Of a DNA stretch of 64,000 nucleotides, positions 38,189 through 57,905 are shown piece after piece. The notes under the pieces were generated by a model that saw nothing but the letters and a program-made list of their open reading frames with translations, had not been told where the DNA came from and searched no databases. The stretch lies in NCBI RefSeq assembly GCF_041260155.1, contig NC_091948.1:2712001-2776000 (forward strand), given 5' to 3'. Each line of letters starts with the position of its first letter. The stretch's first letter is position 1. The position numbers and the translations under genes were made by a program. This DNA is from Ptychodera flava (lineage: Eukaryota; Hemichordata; Enteropneusta; Ptychoderidae).

Positions 38189-40240
38189 AAGTGAACAGAT
38201 GAGATCATATAATGGGGAAAAACGTAATATGTAATATGTTGAAATGTTAACATCACATGCAAGGCAGTTGTTAGATTGCCTCATATTCAGAATTTTAAGT
38301 TAAAGTGGGAAATTTACTTCAATCCCTCTTTGGGAAAAAGTGACAAGCCATCTATTATAACACAAAGGAAGCCTTCCATTTTATTAAGAAAAGACTTGTT
38401 TCAGGAGATCAGGTCATGCACACCAAATAAGAGTGGCACAAGAAGGATTTTAGAACAACCACGTAAAGTAGCTGTAGACATGAAATTTTCACTGCAGTAA
38501 AATCTAAAGAAATGCTGTTTTCAAACACGCTATGCATGTCTTCTTCTTCGTGTCAGTACTGGCATCTGATCTCATCCAGGATGCTAGATAAAGACCCGAT
38601 TCTCAAAATAACATTTTGTTTGTTGTATGTATGAGCCCCAAAGCCACCCTATCTGAATTTGATATTAATTTCACTTTCTGTCCTGAGCACTGGGTGAATC
38701 TATTACTGGATAGGGGTTAACAAGTTCAAAGATAGGAAATGGGTGATCATATTACTGGATAGGGGTTAACAAGTTCAAAGATAGGAAATGGGTGATCATA
38801 GTTTGCCCATCAGCTTGTTAACTCATTAAAGTACTTTGTTTCCCCCCCCCCCCCCCCCCCAGTGTCATAGTGTTGTAACTTCCTTTGTTCAAATGCTTGA
38901 GTTGTGAATTTTCCAATGTACAATACTTTTATTGGGTTATTGAAGCACTTGTGGAACTCTGTAACTCTTCTTCAGTTTTGCTTTTTTATATATATAAACT
39001 TGTATCCCTTGGCATTCTATTTATATTCTGATTTTAGTAAAAATCTTTCAGTGAAATAAAAGAATTCTCAGTGGGATCCTAGCATACGGTATTTGCTCAA
39101 GTAGACTATTGTGAGATAAGGATCACATTAGGCATACCTAGTGGTAGTGTATCATGAATTTCTGTACAATTCTATTTGATTTTGTGCAATGAGGCTTTCC
39201 ACAGTACATGGCTACGTGCAAACAACAGCAGAACCACCCTTTCAGTTTTTAATGTTTCTTATTTTGAAACTTCAGAATGTAGTCTTGTATAGATTTTGAA
39301 TTCAACTATGTGGGACATATCTATTGTTACATAACTGACTAAAACCGAGATGAACTCTACTGAGTAAAAAGTTGTTCATCATAAAACAGTGAGGCAACTG
39401 CACTGACATGGCAATGTACAAAATTGCCGTATCTCTTGATAAAAACAACATAGAAACTACAAAATTCAAAATGAAATTTAATACAGAGGGATTAAGTGTC
39501 TTACCAAAGTAAAATAATTTTTCAGTGAAAAGAACATATTTATATTTGTGCCCTGAAGTCATTATCAAAATGAATTAATAATAACATGTCACACCACCGT
39601 TAATAACTATAATATTGTACCTGATAGTTGGATAACAAGAGTAACATTTTGTTCACGGCACAGGTATCGGTGAATGTAGTGCATTTCCAAGAAAAAGCAT
39701 TTGGATTAAGAGTGAGACCGATGCAATTTGGCCGCAGAGTTAATAAGCCATTTGTCATTAAACTTGTGACTAGAACATTTGTGTCATTGCGGTGTAGTTG
39801 AGAACAAGAGACGGAAATTCTGGATGTTAGTGAAATAAAAATGGTGATTTGATTTTGATGTAATCAGTAGTACTTGTGTTGATCCATTGCCAGTTTTACA
39901 CCTACAAATGTATGACAGTCTGTTATCTATATATATAGCCTAAGCCACTGTATGATAAAAAATAACCTTTAAAAATTGACAGATGTAGACTGGGCTTGTA
40001 CCCACAAGGTTTTGTTTTCGTCCTGTTGTTTTTTTTCCGTTGTCCTTTCTGTCATATAGTATTTTGTAAATATTACAATGTGGTTGCATGTGATGACTGG
40101 GCAACTATTACCATGTGTATGTAGATAACTTTATACATACCTAAATGTTCCATGGCTTTTGAAATCCAACCAGACTCTGATTGGCCACTGTAAATATTGA
40201 GTGCTTTCCAGTGAAAATAAAGTTTGGCAAGAAGTTGGTG
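38189..40240 (+). other. SCAMP: SCAMP 3' UTR and candidate polyadenylation sites
   Basis: AATAAA hexamers occur at 39055-39060, 39834-39839 and 40216-40221. The last is followed by a GT-rich stretch (GTTGGTGTCAG), so the longest transcript may end near 40240. Within it are a 49-bp tandem duplication (38702-38800) and a run of 19 C (38842-38860). No coding potential was seen. Confidence 0.55.
38702..38800. repeat. 49-bp tandem duplication in SCAMP 3' UTR
   Basis: Two adjacent copies of a unit beginning ATTACTGGATAGGGGTTAAC. They appear identical, suggesting a recent duplication. Confidence 0.88.
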
Positions 40241-43200
40241 TCAGATTCAGATTCAGAGCATTTCAATGCAGTGTTGAAACTGAATCTTCAGTTTGATTGA
40301 CAGAGCGTTATTTAACCGTTAAATCAGGCTCAATTCTAGCTCGTTCACTTCTTAATTGGAGTTTGAAATTCAGGTTTTGACGTGGTATTTGGTCTAATAC
40401 TCATAGAGTTTGTAGCAAAGTAGTTTTCCCATAAGGCTGTTGGACTAATTCCTTGGCTAAGTGGAACAGGAGTTCAGTATTTTTTTTCATTCGTACTGTA
40501 TGTTTAAAGTGTGTTGTCATCAGGTTCAATGTCATGTGTTTTTGGCAGCCAATTGAAGTTTTCACACTCTTTGTCCAATGTGAGTCATGACATATACAGA
40601 CACTTGTCAGAAAGGACTGCTATCCCAAAGTCCATGTGAAAGTTTCTGTGAGTAATTCTTCCTTTACAAAAAAAAGGGAGCCAAGTCAAGCCACACATCC
40701 CTGTGCTCATAGTGTGTGTTCCTTCCACACACATCTCCTGTCGGATGGTTCCATCTGACAGCAGACAGGGAGCTGCCGCCCTCATAGCCTTTAAAATCAG
40801 CATTTGCGACAAGTTAATAAGTTGATAAATTATGCAAGTGTATTCATGTCCAGTATTTATCATTCAAAAAAAAACTAACTAAATAAATCAAATTAAGAGA
40901 GTGCAGAACATGCTGAATGACCAGCGACTTTTGCCCTGTGAGCAGAAGTAATGTAGTTATTTGTGATTCTGTTTGTGAAATGTGAGTCACTTGGTTGTTG
41001 AGTGAGAAATGCCTTTTTTTCCCCAGCCCCTGTGTATATAGTATAAACACGTAGAGGTCAGTTTCACAAACATGAGGGAATATATCTTCAAAGTACATAG
41101 TGTTTAATGAGAAACCCAACCAAGAGTAATCACTGCATGGTCTTTTTATGAAGAGTTGAGTACACACATAGATACATTGATAAGAATCTGATTTTGAAAG
41201 AAAAAAAAATTGTCTGGTATTATTAGAACATGGAAAATATTAATGTCTAAAAGAGAATGGCAATAAATGAATGAATGTTACTGTATAAGAATTTTTTTGT
41301 GATTTCTTGCTGTTTAACCCATGTCAAAGCCACATTTGAAATGCAAACATGGTTGAATGAGAGTGTCTAGCAGAGAAAGGGGTCTCGAGGAATAATATCT
41401 GATTTATCTGTGTGCAAGAATATTATGAAAACAAACTGAATATTCACCTTTGTTATGATATGGGATGATGGAAGACAGGTTTTCCAGAAATTTCCAAAGG
41501 ACACTTTCTTTTAAAATAACCTTTTTGCCATCAAACTTGAGTCAAAACCGGCATGTTCTAATTACAGGTATGAGAGACCACACCAAAGCATAGCAATATA
41601 TGCATAAGCACTCACACCTGCAATGTGTATCAGTGTAATGTGTATGCATACACACATACTATCATACATGTATGTAGGACTTTCTCTGAATGTTCAAGAA
41701 AAAATGGCAAATATGGTCCATTCATTAAAAGTGGCCTTGGGTGAATTTTGAAGGGGTGAAAATTTCGTAGTGTAAAGTTTACAGCAGGATCCCTCCATCT
41801 TGAAACCCAGAGCTTGTGGCATTGTCAGCTCATGATAATATAGTCTGAGACCGTTCGTCTATGGTGTACACTACTCTCCCCCCATAGGTTTTAGGGGGAG
41901 GGTAGCTTACATCGTAATTCAGGAGAGGGCCTAGACCCATAATGAACTGAGCTGCACTCAATTTTCAGTAAGCATTTAACTTGGAAAGTTTCCCAGACAT
42001 GTTTAGGTCCTAATTAGGTATTCTAGACAAAAAATTTGTAGCAATCAAATTGTCACAATTCCTCCTTTTTTCCAGATGGCAATCCATCCACTGGAAGCAT
42101 ATCTCACAACAGCACTTTCCAGAAATATCTAGCGTTATACATTAAGTTCTGAATTTCAAAACTTGCCTGTCTGTAAAATTACATTAGCATCTAAGCAAAT
42201 CAGGCTGGGAATATTCTGTCAGCCTTGAACACCCTACCTGATGGCTTATGACTGATACAATACCAAAATGGGAAAGGGATTTCACACGTCTTTGGTGGTG
42301 TTTGTTTGATGCACCTGTCTTCATGCAGATAGATTCAGAAATTGTGAGATGGAATTTACCTGCAAGATTTGCTGCCTCTGTAAGTCAAGTTACATCAGCA
42401 GAGAATGGGTTTAACGGAAATCTTTCACCACGGGATCTGTCGTGACATTTGCAATACTGCAGAGATATTCTTGACAACAGTCTTTATAGAGATAATTGAT
42501 TTGTGAAAGGTCAGTACTGAAAAAAATCATTACTCAAGCCAAAATATGGAAAGCAAATAAAATCACCCAGACATTGGCATGCAAATATTGTGTCAGTTTA
42601 GTAATTCGTTAATACATATTACATTGGATTAACAATATTTATAGATAATAAAATTATATATTTCCCAATTTCAAAACTTTAATTTTTCATCAAGGTATTA
42701 TAGATTTTATAGGATGGGCACTGTTATGAATTCCCTGAAATTTCAACTATTTGAATACTTGGAAGTGTCCTTGAGGTCTCGTATACACTCAAAAAGAAGA
42801 CACTAAAAACAATTTTATTGGTGTTCCAGTGCATTTTTATTGTCACATCACTGCTAATAGTATTGCTACAAGTCAGACCTATGTGCACTTGCTTGGAGAG
42901 AGAGAGTGGCTTGAATAGCCATCGAATCATGTGGAATGTAAGTACTGATACAGCACTGCAGAATGGAAAAGATCACCATACAGTCACCCATAGTATGTAT
43001 CTCTACTTATCCTGAGATCCCACTGAAACACTATCCCTGGCAATCAGAGTCCTTCATCCAACATTTCCATGCTCTCCACAAGCACTCTGTGGTTCAAGGT
43101 GAAGTACAATATCCATCAAAGCTGGGGTTAGGAAGACACTAGTTCTATACACACATCTCTGAGGACTCAGCTTGAGCAAGTACATGAACATTCGGAAGGA

Positions 43201-45176
43201 AATCCTACATCACACAAGAGTGATATCAGCAATATCTACACAGGCATAGATGTGTGACTAATAAAAGCAGAGTATTAAAAACTAACACTCCTCTGTTGCT
43301 AAAAAATTATCAAGTAAGTACTTTACATTCTAAATAATACATATTTACCGGTAATACAATGTATTTTGTTTGTGCAGGATGTGTAAAACCTCTACCATCT
43401 GAAATAACATTTGTCATATTCAGAAACTGATGTAATGTCAATTAAACAATATTAAGACAATGCAAAGGTAATATATTTCAGTATTAATTATTAATTTTGT
43501 TCTGCATTCTCTTTAAAACAATTGTGATACTAGTTTGCTGAAGTCAGCATTCTGCATGTAAAACCAGTAAGTACATGTAGGTGCTTCTATGGAAGTCCAA
43601 CGTCGTCACAATTCACTCTAACAAAATTTTGGGTCAAGAAATTAATTATGCTGTGAATTTCACCAGAACACTGACTTTGAAACATTCATGCTTTGAGAAG
43701 TATTTTCAAATTGAAAAAATATGAGTTACTTTTTGAGTTTTGCAATTTTCACTTAGGATAATATATTATCTGTATTTACTATACATAACATTCACACCAG
43801 TGTAGATTTCAGACGTAACAATTTTCAAAAACATTGCATTTTAATCAGATTTTGGAAACTATTGCTGGCAATAAACATGAGCTATGGAATAAAATTTTCT
43901 AAAGACAACTTGATGTACTGAAGAATATATATGTACCTTACTGAAACAAATTAACTTCTCAATTAATGTGAATTGATCTTTATAACAATGCTAAAATAGA
44001 TGTACTGTACAATTTCATGAAAAAATAAGGTTGTAAAATAATATATTAAATTGGACGGCAATGTGTCATAAAAGGAAAGGTGAACTTTCACTAGACTGTG
44101 CAGCATTCTCATTATTGTAAATTTTCAACTAAGATATGTATATATACATTATATATACAACTTGAGTGAGGATGTAAGCTAGCAAATTACTCTAAACACA
44201 TGTACATGATATAGAATTTCAGTAAATGATGTTTTGTCAAACGAGAAAAACATTGGTCCCCTCAGTGACTGCCAATCTTACGAACTCATCAGGGGCAGTC
44301 TTTTTTACATTTTTATGAAAACAAGAACTTACAGATATATATTGACATTCAAACTATCCAAGAAACACATAAGATAAATTGATGAAGGCATATTGATGTG
44401 AAAAATATCTTTTAACTTTTTGAAAACCTCAAACAACATACTACTAAACATAAGATACAAGTTTTGATCACAATAAATTTTTTGTTCATATCAGAATTTA
44501 CAATTTTAAAACTCAGCACAGTGATCTCAATTTGTATTCTCATAAAATAGATTCATGTCATGAGTCAAGCTCTGAAGTATTGCTCTTGGCAGGAGTTATT
44601 GGAAGTGAAAATATTGACATAATGACTCAATACGAGAAATCCATTGGACCAAATTGAGAGACAAAATGAATTTCTGGACCTAAATATTCATTCAATATCA
44701 TTTTAGAACACTGCAGTTTTTGTAAATACTTTCTTCAACAATAGCCAGGTAACGGAAATGATTCTACCTGTTAACCCATGAACTAGTCCACACTCACCAT
44801 AATAGGTTTGGGCAAAACCACAGCGGTGAAAATAGGTAAAGTTGCGTTTTTACTTACACCTGACTTGCAAATACAAACATTTACACTTCGATGACCTAAT
44901 CTAGGTTGAATTAACAAATTTCCTGCGTTGTTATGCTAGGAAATCTCAGAGCATAAATTTCTGATTTACTACTTCATTCAAGTAAATAACTACCGTACAA
45001 GCATCAATACCATATTATGCGTTAAAATATGGGTAACACAGATATTGTCATCACCTATTTACATGCAACTTAGAATCCTCAATGAACAAAACTTGAGCGA
45101 GAAAATTTTACTTTTTCAAACAACCACAAAATTCAAAGCTCTTACAATTTTACTTTCTCAATGAAATAAATTGACC
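40241..45176. other. Intergenic DNA between SCAMP and the C2HC gene
   Basis: About 5 kb of AT-rich sequence. All open frames are short and show no recognisable domain or sensible splice structure. The only structure I noticed is a small C-rich/G-rich hairpin near 41876-41908. No gene is called. Confidence 0.6.
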
Positions 45177-45177
45177 T

Positions 45178-45183
45178 TTTATT
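45178..45183 (-). terminator. Candidate polyadenylation signal of the C2HC zinc-finger gene
   Basis: TTTATT on the plus strand reads AATAAA on the minus strand, about 470 bp downstream of the stop codon. Other A-rich hexamers are nearby, so the actual cleavage site is uncertain. Confidence 0.4.
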
Positions 45184-45652
45184 ATAAAGAAATGAATAGT
45201 GCAAGATTCACATAAACATCCCAATAAAAATGGATGAAAAGAACAATACTCTCAGAACCAGTTATGGAGAGACTAGAGCTGCATGAACTCAAAAATTGTG
45301 TAGGGCGCCACCTAGTGTTGAAATGTCCAACACGTATGCTCACAAATCTTTGCCTCATTTCAGGTGCCAAAACTGCAGCGTGGGAATTTCCACTGTCCTT
45401 TCTTTAAGTTGACATTCCGTAAATCATTGAACTTTTACTCTGTAACAGCTGTAAATGGTACCAACTTTGTTATGTGAATCCTAAAAGTCTTTATACTTGT
45501 TGTTTCCCTGTCCCTTTGAAGTGAAAGAATACATTCTTCTGTAACTATGACTTGTTACCCTGACACTGGTGAACCTTGTGACCTCTCCTTGGCTTATTCT
45601 ATACATACATGTCATATCAGATCGCGTCACATCGCCTAATGCAGCTCTGGCC

Positions 45653-51755
<6,103 letters not shown>

Positions 51756-52920
51756 TTATAGTTTGCAGATGACAGACACAATGATGAGGAATGCAATATC
51801 CCTGTGGATGGAAGGAAAAGCATGTTACCATGGCAACAAATGCTTTCATTGAAATGACACTAAATAGTCTTGTAGACAACAAGTGTTCATCTAGGATGAA
51901 CCATATGACATTTTGTGTCAGGTTTGACGTGTTTCCATTTTCCATGAGACTACTGTCTGCCTCATCATGAGTCATGAGTCAAATTTTAAGGAAACAATTT
52001 TATTTTAATAGTTGCAGAGATCTAGCATGTCAGTGCCATCGATGAGAGGGTCACTCTGAATCTTTGTATCATCATGGACGTTACAGTAATGGTCTATGGT
52101 ATGGACGTTAATAGTAACATCCATGCTAGTGTCAAGCTCTGCGTGATAGGGCTGTGTGTTACCGGCTCAAGGCTGTGTACTGTTGGGGCCTATAGCCGCT
52201 AACAGCAAAGCTCCGAGGCTGCCACGCAGAGCAAGTGTCAAGTCGATTTATCCATGAAATCTGTGTGACCATGGGCTATTCATATTTAAAACTGACAATC
52301 TTAACAATCGGACAAAAACGCTAATGAAACGAAATGTATGACCTGCTTTGCGGGGTTTTTTTTCTAGAATAGAGAGGAATGTGCTGAAGTTGAATGTAAT
52401 AATTTTAAGTTAGTGTCCGAGACTATAATATAAACAAATAATGTCCGGTCGTTACCCATGAGCCATGTCCCTCAAGCTCCATGGCATTTACCAGATTACA
52501 AAGTTCTTGTGAACCAACATCTATCCGATCGGAATCAAACATGGACAGCTTACCTACTGATGTTAATCAATCAAATGATAAGAACATCGAGGGATTTTTC
52601 GACGCTTGGTTCATGTTACTAGGTGGCGGCTTTCCCAAATACCCTACAGTACACGTCTGTAGATAGAGACGTCAGCAGGCTTTGACAGCGCCGCGCCGAT
52701 AAACACAGGCGACCTTGAATATATCATAAACGTCACACTTCTGCGATTGACTGCAGTAGAACGATTGACCTTATGCAAATTGTCTTTGAACAATAGTCGA
52801 AATATTGCCGCGCCTATCTGAAAGCACAATATGTGCTGGCTTTATGCGACGTTATACGTTCGTGCTCTGCCTAGATACGCCATATAAACAGTTTGGGAAA
52901 CCAATAACACGGTCGTTTAC

Positions 52921-52950
52921 CTCAAGTGAGTCCCGTCGCCATATTGGATA
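52921..52950 (-). promoter_or_regulatory. Candidate 5' non-coding exon and promoter of the C2HC gene
   Basis: On the minus strand, CCAATATGGCGACGGGACTC leads to CACTTGAG and the donor GTAAACG at 52920-52914. The ATATGGCGAC part resembles a YY1 initiator motif. It could splice to the acceptor at 51802 just upstream of the start codon. This is inferred from sequence alone. Confidence 0.35.
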
Positions 52951-54126
52951 AATTAAAGATGTAGCCATAGAAACTTACTAGAAACTTTCACGGTTTCCAC
53001 TGGGGAGGCGCCCTTCTACACGCACATCGTACCATCCTCGCGCGTCCCTGTAGATTTGTTTTATTTGCGACCATGTTGAAATAAATTTCTTTTTCAAAAA
53101 AAAGATCCTAGCGCGTCCCGTCTCGCTGCGCTAGCGCTGTGAGCTAAGGAAGCTGAGTGGAGGTTGGTGCATAAGTTTCTACGCTTTGTCAAGGATATAA
53201 GGTCTGCACACAGTCTCTCTATCCATAGAGAGGGACTGTGGAGATAGAGGGACTGTGGTCTGCATTTTGTTCCTTTAACAGATGGAGTAAAAGTTATATA
53301 ATCAGTCTCATGCAGATGGGTATCAATGAATAGGACACAGTATTATGATTTTTATTTTCCTAGCCACCTTCGACGATTTTTTTCTCATTTAAGCTTATCC
53401 ATTTTACCAAAGGTGCAAGAAAGTGGAAAACCATGATTTATTTTTACAATAATATAGACTTTTTTACACTGGTGTGTGGTGAGGGACATGGAAATTGTTT
53501 GTAAAAATCTAGTCGGTCCATCGACCTGGATATTATGAATTAATCAAATTTCACGAGTAACAAACACATAAACATGTAGGAAAACACAATATTAAATTGC
53601 CTATTAAATAGTAAATTCCTAAAGGTATACGGTACATAGTTTAAGCATGGATTTGCAAATTATGCTTGAAGGTTTGCAGGATGACGTTCAGAAACAGATC
53701 ACGTGATAGTATTGAATAAATTCTGGCAAAGATATTGATCACAAAGTACATACTTTTTTGGAATTCTTCTGATAACACTTTTGATAGAAAGTTGAAGTGA
53801 ATTCGTGTGATTGAATGAGGCGCATCTCAGATTGTGTCGACTATAATCAAGTGGTTTACCATAGGTATGGCCATATCATTAAGACTGAACGTGCAGCTGT
53901 GTAGGCCTATATATGGGTCAGATGATCATGGCAGTGCGGTTCAAGCGAACGATTTTCGGAAAAACTGTCATTTTTAAGATCAAAGATAAAAAGACAAGTA
54001 TGTAGGTTGCAATATACATGAAGGTTGTTAATTCAAGCTTGTTGCAAGAAAAGATTTAGAGGATAAGCTTATCATGAGCGAAAAAAGTAATGTCGGACGA
54101 TGCTGTTCTGTAGAAGGGACGAGTTG

Positions 54127-54616
54127 TTTTAGGTAGGATGCGTCTCGTTGTACAGTACTTTTTCTGCTGTACTATGCATGCTTGTGTGAGCTCATTTTGA
54201 AGCTCCTGGAGTAAATGAAATTAATCCATTGTCTTGTTTTTGTGATTTGAAAATTTAATTTTTCCTCCTTTGGTTAGTAAGCTTACATGGGTGGTGGTAG
54301 CTGTGGGTCCATAGCTGTGGTGTTTTCGGACGCGATTCCTACCTTTTACGGGCTGGTTTTGACTTTGACGACTTTTAACCGCGTCGTAAAAGTCAAAACC
54401 AGCCCGTAAAAGGCAGGAATCCCGTCCGAAAACACCACAGCTATGGACCCACAGCTAGGGTGGCGGCAATTTCTCAATTTCAAGTGTAGTACCACAATTT
54501 GCCGTGTGACTCTTGATTTTTACTCCTGATTTTGAAAGAGGGTCGTTTAAAGCTTCCCTGAGGGAAGTTTAGGCAAATTTTTAAGCTTTTCACTTTCAAG
54601 GCGCGTATTACCCTGA
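54127..54616. mobile_element. TTAA-MITE family copy E, interrupted by a foldback element
   Basis: The left end TTTTAGGTAGGATGCGTC, the interior GCTCCTGGAGTAAA and TTTTTACTCCTGATTTTGAA, and the right end AAGGCGCGTATTACCCTGAA match the family. With the 160-bp insertion and its target duplication removed it would be about 320 bp, close to copy B. Confidence 0.7.
54298..54457. mobile_element. 160-bp foldback element with 9-bp target-site duplication
   Basis: The two arms of about 75 bp are near-perfect inverse complements around a loop of about 10 bp (TTTTAACCGC). The outer ends are TAGCTGTGGGTCC and GGACCCACAGCTA. Flanks GGGTGGTGG (54289-54297) and GGGTGGCGG (54458-54466) match at 8 of 9 bases. 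The related copies have a single GGGTGGC(A)GC block at this spot, which confirms an insertion. A 9-bp duplication with long inverted repeats suits a Mutator-like or similar foldback MITE. Confidence 0.8.
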
Positions 54617-55629
54617 AGCAGCAAGAATGGTGTGTCTCCATACTCATCAATGCAGCTGGTTATAGATGAACGATTGGTACAGGTAAACCTGAAATAGGTC
54701 CACAGTAATGTCAGCCGCTGTTCTCCCTTTTAGGGCTTAATAGTTTAACCAAATTGTGGACATTTTGGAATACACTATGACTGGTAAGGAAACAGTATAT
54801 GGGCTGATCGGGTGAGAAATCACATTGCGAGCAAATCCTGGTCCCATAGCTTTGGTTGGCTCAATGCGTATGCATTCTACATTATTGACAATATCCTTTT
54901 CAATTGCAGGCTGAAGAAGGAAAATTGTCGGCCAGGTATTGCTTGAAACAAATAGGTAAAATATAATCTCATCGAGTCAGCAAGATTTTGGTCAGTAAGC
55001 TTACAGCTACGCTTCGAACTGAACTGAAGTGAACGACACATGTGTATGCCTGGTGTGTTATTTGCCACGTGGCCTCTCAAGGTCGCAGCCTCTCAACGTC
55101 GCATAGCAGTCGGGCCAATAAATATTGGGTGAGATAGGTGCAAAGACATACGGCGACGCGACGTCTATACTTACGCGACATTCCCTTTCTTCTGTCGCCT
55201 CTCATGCTGTCACCTCTCACTACAGAGAATACCATGTATAGACGTCACCGTACTCTACAACCAATACACAGCATAATCGGGAACTATTTCATTCAGCAGG
55301 GCTCTGCAGATAATGAAATTAAAAATACGAATATGAATAGTGAGAATATAAGACAATTGATTAAAAATGAAAACGTGTGTCGTGTGAGTATTATTGGTCA
55401 CGCCGCCTTTCAAGGTGGCATAGCTAAGGGATGGTCAGTTTCTTCGGCCTGGGGGGGGCGGTGGATTCATGGGGGGGGGTCACCCTGTTTTTGACTTTGG
55501 TGATAGGGGGGGTCACCATGTTTTTGAAATGCCCAATAGGGGGGGTCAGTGTGTTTTTGAATTTCGACACAGGCTCATCATTGCCTAAAATGCATCGTGT
55601 CAGCCACAAATTTCATCCAGTTGCATTTT

Positions 55630-55905
55630 TCGGCGCGCCCTTCGGGCGCGTAACTTTAATAATCAGACATATTTTTCAGCATGCCCAACTTTAACATATC
55701 AGGCATACATATATCAGAGATATATGTATGTTCAATATTTTTCAGCATGCTCTTCGAGCACATTACTTTAATATATCAGACATTTTTCAGCACACCCTTC
55801 CTGTGCATTACTTTAATATACAAGACATATATATCAGAGATATCAGGATGCTTCATATTTTTCTCCGCGCCCTTCGGGCGCCATACTTTAATAAATCAGA
55901 GAGGT
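55630..55905. repeat. Degenerate tandem repeat with CTTCG hairpins
   Basis: Four or more units each carry a small palindrome (GCGCGCCCTTCGGGCGCG at about 55632; GCATGCTCTTCGAGCACA; CGCGCCCTTCGGGCGCCATA at about 55867), followed by a TACTTTAATA-ATCAGA(C/G)AT segment. The stems diverge but keep pairing in at least three units (for example GTGC changes to GAGC with a matching partner). Confidence 0.65.
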
Positions 55906-56401
55906 ATGCCAGAGATATCTTGATGTTTGCTAAGTGAAAGTGTACTGTTATGAAATCTGCATTTCATATGAAAAGCATGACAAATTCCTGATACTTTTCT
56001 GTTCTCTCTTTGAGAATTCAGTATGAGAAAGCAACATGCACAAATATCAATGATACAAGAAAAGGTCATCTCAGACTCTGCACACATCAGATTTGGCTAA
56101 AATGCCTCTCTATGGTTCCTCAGGAGATTTAATTGGATGGCTTGCAAGTCTTAACACCCATCAAAGTTTTTAATTTACTGCTTTTTCCTGTTTGATATTA
56201 ATGATTGACATCCAATTCTGTACAACAGTTCAGGACATCTGGTTAAGCATAGAAAGTGTGAAATACATTCACAGCTCATTCAAAATGTACTGTATTCAAA
56301 CTTTAAGATTGACACTTTGACATTCCTATCTTACAACTGACATGCCAACAATTTCATTAAAACACAGAATGACAGTTAAAATATAAATGTATGTAAAATA
56401 T

Positions 56402-56409
56402 AATATATA

Positions 56410-56489
<80 letters not shown>

Positions 56490-56503
56490 TATATATATAT
56501 TAC
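56402..56503. repeat. (AT)n microsatellite
   Basis: About 100 bp of nearly pure TA dinucleotides with two AATATA interruptions. The Tyr/Ile-only frame across it is an artefact. Confidence 0.97.
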
Positions 56504-57905
56504 AGTATTATATTATTACATATTACAGTTGTCCCTACGGGGGGGTCACCCTGTTTTCAAAATTTGGAATAGGGGGGGTCACCCTGTTTTCAAAATTTGG
56601 AATAGGGGGGTCAGCCACTTTTTGACGTCGGCAAAAAATAATCCACCGGCCCCCCTCCCCCCCCCCAGGCCGAAGAAACTGACCAGTCCCTAAGGCGAAG
56701 CACTGCTGACGTACGGCTAATATTGACTTTTTCATATCAAATGCCATTAACATTAGCACGGAAAGTAACACAACACCGTAGATGTTCCGCTTCTGGTTAG
56801 CCACCCAGCCGCAATTATCAAACTCATAAAAACAATAAAAGTATTTTATTAACAGTACAAAACAATAGAAACAATAAGCTCATTATTCAATATACATCTT
56901 CAAATGTCCTTTACACTGTCTGTACGGCAAATAAACAAAATAAACACTGTCCTTAGACCATAGCAAATAGCAAATTATTACTTTAATTTTATTTTCAAAT
57001 TCAGATGAAGAGAACAGGGCAAAGCTGGCCTCCTCGCTATTGACGATGTAGATGTCAGAGAGTTTGAAATAACAATAAGTCAATAAGAATAAATGGACTG
57101 TAATATTTTACGCGGCTCGGGAAGCTTGATCCAGTATTATGATTCTTTGGCGGCTGTTTAGCAGCGACGATTGAAAACACTCATGTGTCGCTCAACCCCT
57201 TCATATTAATATCTATCCTCTCGCTCATGAATATGAATGAAGCCTTCAAAATTCCGTTTCAGTATGCTATAACACCTCTTAAAATATCGAATGACCCAAG
57301 AACTGAAGAACAGTTCGAAAGTGGACATAAGCTGTAACTTGTGCCAAGTTTTTCAGGATTCTGCTTCTGTATATAAACTACTGTGTCTGACTCTAATCCG
57401 TTTGTCATGCTGTAATTTCAAGTATTCTTTTTGTCAACACAGCTTGTATGTGTGCAGTGATCATTGTTTATTGTTTACAAATGAATTCTAGTCCGGACTT
57501 GAATACAATTTTCAACAATAACAATGTACATTATACTCAAATAGGGTGTGTTGATATGCTAAATACTTGGCATTAAATTACAGTTTAGGGATTCAATGCA
57601 GAAAGTGTAGGGAAATCATAAAACAAAAGTTCTGAAGAAAAATAGCCAAAAGATACAGCTTATGGAGGTTTAAAAAAGACGTGCTGGTGTACAAAATGGC
57701 GCGCACAAATGTCTACAACTCGCCACATACAAAAGGGTAACGTCTTGCCTGACGTGTTTCACTGTACATAAATTTAGCCCATGCTCTTGCTGCCCTGTCG
57801 ACATAGCAGAGCAAGCGCGCCCTGACGGACGATTGGTTGGTAAAAACGAATACATGTTTTCAAGAGCAGGATGGGGGCGCAACAGCTTTCGAAATTTTGA
57901 AGACA

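Larger units (their letters stand above)
55424..56695. mobile_element. 1.27-kb inverted-repeat element with G-rich subterminal repeats
   Basis: The left end CTAAGGGATGGTCAGTTTCT and the right end, reverse complemented (CCTTAGGGACTGGTCAGTTT), run inward through TTCGGCCTGGGGGG and GGTGGATT on both sides. Inside lie repeated GGGGGGTCACC(C/A)TGTTTT units of about 35 bp at both ends, a hairpin-bearing repeat (55630-55905) and an AT microsatellite. No transposase frame was seen. It is probably non-autonomous. Confidence 0.65.
52951..57905. other. Repeat-rich intergenic region
   Basis: Between the C2HC promoter and the next plus-strand gene. Besides the elements listed separately, it has a short hairpin at about 53204-53234 (CACAGTC...GACTGTG) with a partial repeat of its right arm. 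No convincing coding exon was found. Confidence 0.6.

Noticed and set aside
42248..42445. 65-codon frame in the intergenic region (MTDTIPKWERDF)
   Set aside because: No homology I recognise, no flanking splice or promoter signals, and a length expected by chance.
52134..52232. Inverted GCTCTGCGTG/CACGCAGAGC suggesting a structured RNA or tRNA
   Set aside because: No tRNA A/B boxes or cloverleaf; a 10-bp stem around a loop of about 75 bases is weak evidence.
55424..55940. Gly/Phe-rich and His/Ile-rich frames of 70-87 codons
   Set aside because: They arise from G-rich and hairpin repeats of the inverted-repeat element.
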